Positions 62,237 to 64,000 of a stretch of DNA of 64,000 nt are shown here, in pieces. The stretch covers positions 1 through 64,000 of the forward strand of contig JAITLO010000044.1 of assembly GCA_031277855.1 (NCBI GenBank), read 5' to 3'. This stretch comes from Acidovorax sp. GTDB lineage: Bacteria; Pseudomonadota; Gammaproteobacteria; Burkholderiales; Burkholderiaceae_C. A model generated the notes under the pieces. The model saw only the letters and a list, made by a program, of their open reading frames with translations. It was not told the origin of the DNA and made no database searches. The position numbers and the translations under genes are program-made. Position 1 is the first letter of the stretch. Every line of letters starts with the position of its first letter.

Positions 62237-62932
62237 CTACCACTGCCCTCGCCCAGGCCTGCGCGCCCGCACCGTGGTGGACAGCAATTGGACCATGTAC
62301 TCACGCTCGGACTTGCGGGCAAAGTCCACGGCCGTCAGCCCCTGCTGGTTGCGCAGGCTGACGTCGGCCCCCTCTTCAATCAGCAGCTTGACCATGGCCT
62401 CGCTGGAATACTGGGCCGCCAGCATCAGCGGCGTGCTGCCATTGGGTGAGGCCGCGTCGATATAGGCACTTTCCTCCAGCAGATAGGCCGCAATCTCCAC
62501 GCTGTGCGCCAACCCGGCCGAGGCCGCGTAATGCAGCGGCGCCCAGCCTTCGCGGTTGACATCGGCATCCAGTGCCACCAGCTTTTTGACCAGCTCCAGA
62601 TTGCCCCGGATGGCCGCAAGCATCAGCGGCGTCTCACCCTGGCGGTTGGGCAGATTCACATCAATGCCCGGCACCTGCAGCAACTCGTCCACCACACGCC
62701 AGGACTCCTGGCGTATGGCCAATGTCAGACCCGTGCGGCCGCGCTCGTCCGGGGTATTGGGGTTGAAACCGCGCAGCAGCTGGGTCATCACACCGCGGTA
62801 GTTGTCGCGCATCACCGCGGCAAAAAAATCGGCGCTTGCCTCTGCTGCTGCGTCGGCATGCAGCAGACCGCACCCGCCCGCGCTGAGGGCCAGTGCGGCC
62901 ATGGTCTGCAGGCTGCGGCGGCGATCCATCAT
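62237..62932 (-). CDS. Exported ankyrin-repeat protein
   Basis: A 231-residue protein. An N-terminal signal (RRRSLQTMAALALSAGGCGL) is followed by about five ankyrin repeats (residues 50-215; for example GETPLMLAAIRGNLELVKKL, STPLMLAAQYSSEAMVKLLI). The signal is Tat-like (RRRSLQ) or a lipoprotein type with a Cys in GGCGL. The start ATG overlaps the tatD stop by 4 nt. Periplasmic ankyrin proteins are often linked to oxidative-stress enzymes, but the partner here is unknown. Confidence 0.88.
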   Translation of the reverse strand: MMDRRRSLQTMAALALSAGGCGLLHADAAAEASADFFAAVMRDNYRGVMTQLLRGFNPNTPDERGRTGLTLAIRQESWRVVDELLQVPGIDVNLPNRQGETPLMLAAIRGNLELVKKLVALDADVNREGWAPLHYAASAGLAHSVEIAAYLLEESAYIDAASPNGSTPLMLAAQYSSEAMVKLLIEEGADVSLRNQQGLTAVDFARKSEREYMVQLLSTTVRARRPGRGQW

Positions 62933-63735
62933 GCGGTGACACCGGCAAACAGCCGGTCGAAATTGGCGCTGGTGATCTGCCCCACCTCTTCGGCGCTGAT
63001 GCCACGCAACTGGGCCACCTGCTGGGCCACATGGGGCACATAGGAAGGATTGTTGGTCTTGCCACGGTAGGGCACAGGCGCCAGATAGGGGCTATCGGTT
63101 TCTATCAACATGCGGTCCAGCGGAATATAGGCGGCAACATCGCGCAAATCCTGCGCGTTCTTGAACGTGAGAATGCCAGAGAACGAGATGTAGTAGCCAA
63201 TGTCCAGCGCGGCCTTGGCCACTTCCATGCTTTCGGTAAAGCAGTGGAACACGCCTCCGGCCTGGCCGGCCGCACCGTCTTCGCCCTCTTCCCGCAGTAT
63301 GGTCAAGGTGTCGGCAGAAGATGCGCGGGTGTGAATGACCAGCGGTTTCTGGCAGGCCCGTGCAGCGCGGATATGGGTGCGAAAACGCTCGCGTTGCCAT
63401 TCCAGGTCGGCAATCGTGCGGCCGCCCTTGCGGTCTTCCATGCCGTAGTAATCCAGGCCGGTCTCGCCAATGCCCACCACGCGTGGCAAGGCGGCGCGTT
63501 CCACCAAGTCTTGCACGCTGGGCTCGGTCATGTCTTCGGTATCGGGGTGCACGCCCACCGTGCACCACAGATTGTCATGGGCCGTGGCCAGGCCATGCAC
63601 CGTGGGGAACTCTTCCATGGTGCAGGAAATGCACAGCGCCCGCGTGACCTGTGCCTGCTGCATGGCGGACAGAATCTCGGGCAGCTTGGCTTGCAGTTCG
63701 GGAAAACTCAGGTGGCAGTGCGAATCGGTAAACAT
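62929..63735 (-). CDS. ycfH: TatD-family metal-dependent DNase (YcfH-like)
   Basis: A 268-residue TIM-barrel hydrolase. The metal ligands are in DSHCHLSF, the Glu in GIGETGLDYYG, His in VIHTRA and VFHCFTE, and Asp in IETDSPYLAP. Length matches TatD/YcfH (about 265). The following ankyrin gene overlaps it by 4 nt. Related proteins are 3'-5' exonucleases, with members acting in D-Tyr-tRNA or DNA quality control. Confidence 0.93.
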   Translation of the reverse strand: MFTDSHCHLSFPELQAKLPEILSAMQQAQVTRALCISCTMEEFPTVHGLATAHDNLWCTVGVHPDTEDMTEPSVQDLVERAALPRVVGIGETGLDYYGMEDRKGGRTIADLEWQRERFRTHIRAARACQKPLVIHTRASSADTLTILREEGEDGAAGQAGGVFHCFTESMEVAKAALDIGYYISFSGILTFKNAQDLRDVAAYIPLDRMLIETDSPYLAPVPYRGKTNNPSYVPHVAQQVAQLRGISAEEVGQITSANFDRLFAGVTA

Positions 63736-63914
63736 GGAGTCTCAAAAAACAGCGCCTTGCAGGCAAGCCGACATTGTCTACCGAGATGTTGGCAATTTGC
63801 AGGTGGACCAAGCACCGACCTTGGCCAAGCAAGGCTCTTGCACCACCCCTTGCAGCCCTTTCTCTCCTTGAGGAGACAAAGGCCTGCCGCCCTGCTCTTT
63901 GGGGATGTTCTATT

Positions 63915-64000
63915 TCAGCGCCGCTTGAGCACCACCAGCAACAGCAAGGCGATGAGCGCAAAGCAGATAAAAGACCAGTTGGCAATCGAGCCACCCAGCA
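63915..64000 (-). CDS. C-terminal end of a membrane protein (partial)
   Basis: The last 27 or so codons before a TGA read as a hydrophobic helix (NWSFICFALIALLLLVVL) with a basic end KRR, preceded by LGGSIA. This is typical of the last helix of a transporter. The rest lies outside the window. The family cannot be named. Confidence 0.55.
   Translation of the reverse strand, partial: LGGSIANWSFICFALIALLLLVVLKRR

Overview
The window is high-GC DNA with tightly packed genes, several 4-nt start/stop overlaps, and gene families typical of Burkholderiales. The best fit is the Comamonadaceae, most likely Comamonas or a close relative. Reasons are the gentisate-pathway proteins, an orphan Bug-type solute-binding protein, an 86-residue IF-1 next to an RRM protein, and two dispersed intergenic repeat families of comamonad type. 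This assignment is inferred from gene content, not from a marker-gene comparison.

Layout. 1-12655 is a selenium/formate block: the 3' part of a formate dehydrogenase-N/O alpha gene, its Fe-S and cytochrome subunits, fdhE, selA, selB, the selenocysteine tRNA and selD. A yfiBNR-type cyclic-di-GMP module sits between the tRNA and selD. 12.7-17.3 kb holds a GNAT-Rnk fusion, a DUF4287 protein, and a LysR-divergent operon of metallo-beta-lactamase fold, tautomerase and alpha/beta-barrel proteins. 17.3-19 kb holds an Lrp regulator, the stump of an amino-acid ABC ATPase gene, tRNA-Gln and ybjQ. 19-27.5 kb is a complete 3-hydroxybenzoate/gentisate cluster: LysR and MarR regulators, 6-hydroxylase, gentisate dioxygenase, fumarylpyruvate hydrolase, maleylpyruvate isomerase, an AAHS transporter and a Bug protein. 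27.5-34 kb is miscellaneous: a lipoprotein hydrolase with a Pro-Thr linker, an SDR, a secreted protein, and an HxlR regulator with its divergent MFS exporter. 34-39.6 kb carries valine catabolism (mmsA, isobutyryl-CoA dehydrogenase, mmsB) with TfoX-N and DUF488 genes in between. An AT-rich gap precedes a diguanylate cyclase.

41.3-53.9 kb has methionine-uptake genes split into metNI and, about 10 kb away, metQ. Between them lie a two-component system, a methyltransferase with a MerR regulator, and an M20 amidohydrolase with a DUF3100 membrane protein and divergent LysR. A two-gene operon of an acireductone-dioxygenase-like cupin and an HD-like/TPR protein lies beside metQ. 54.3-61 kb has a lysine-dehydrogenase-like plus aminoadipate-semialdehyde dehydrogenase pair, yggS, benE and a MocR regulator. 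61-64 kb has an RRM protein, infA with a long leader, an ankyrin protein, tatD and the end of a membrane-protein gene.

How the genes work together: the Sec machinery would serve the formate dehydrogenase at the left edge, whose Sec codon must lie just outside the window. Gentisate, valine and lysine genes are peripheral catabolic routes into central metabolism. At least four regulator-target pairs are divergent with visible dyads between them. No insertion sequence, prophage, CRISPR array or rRNA operon was seen.
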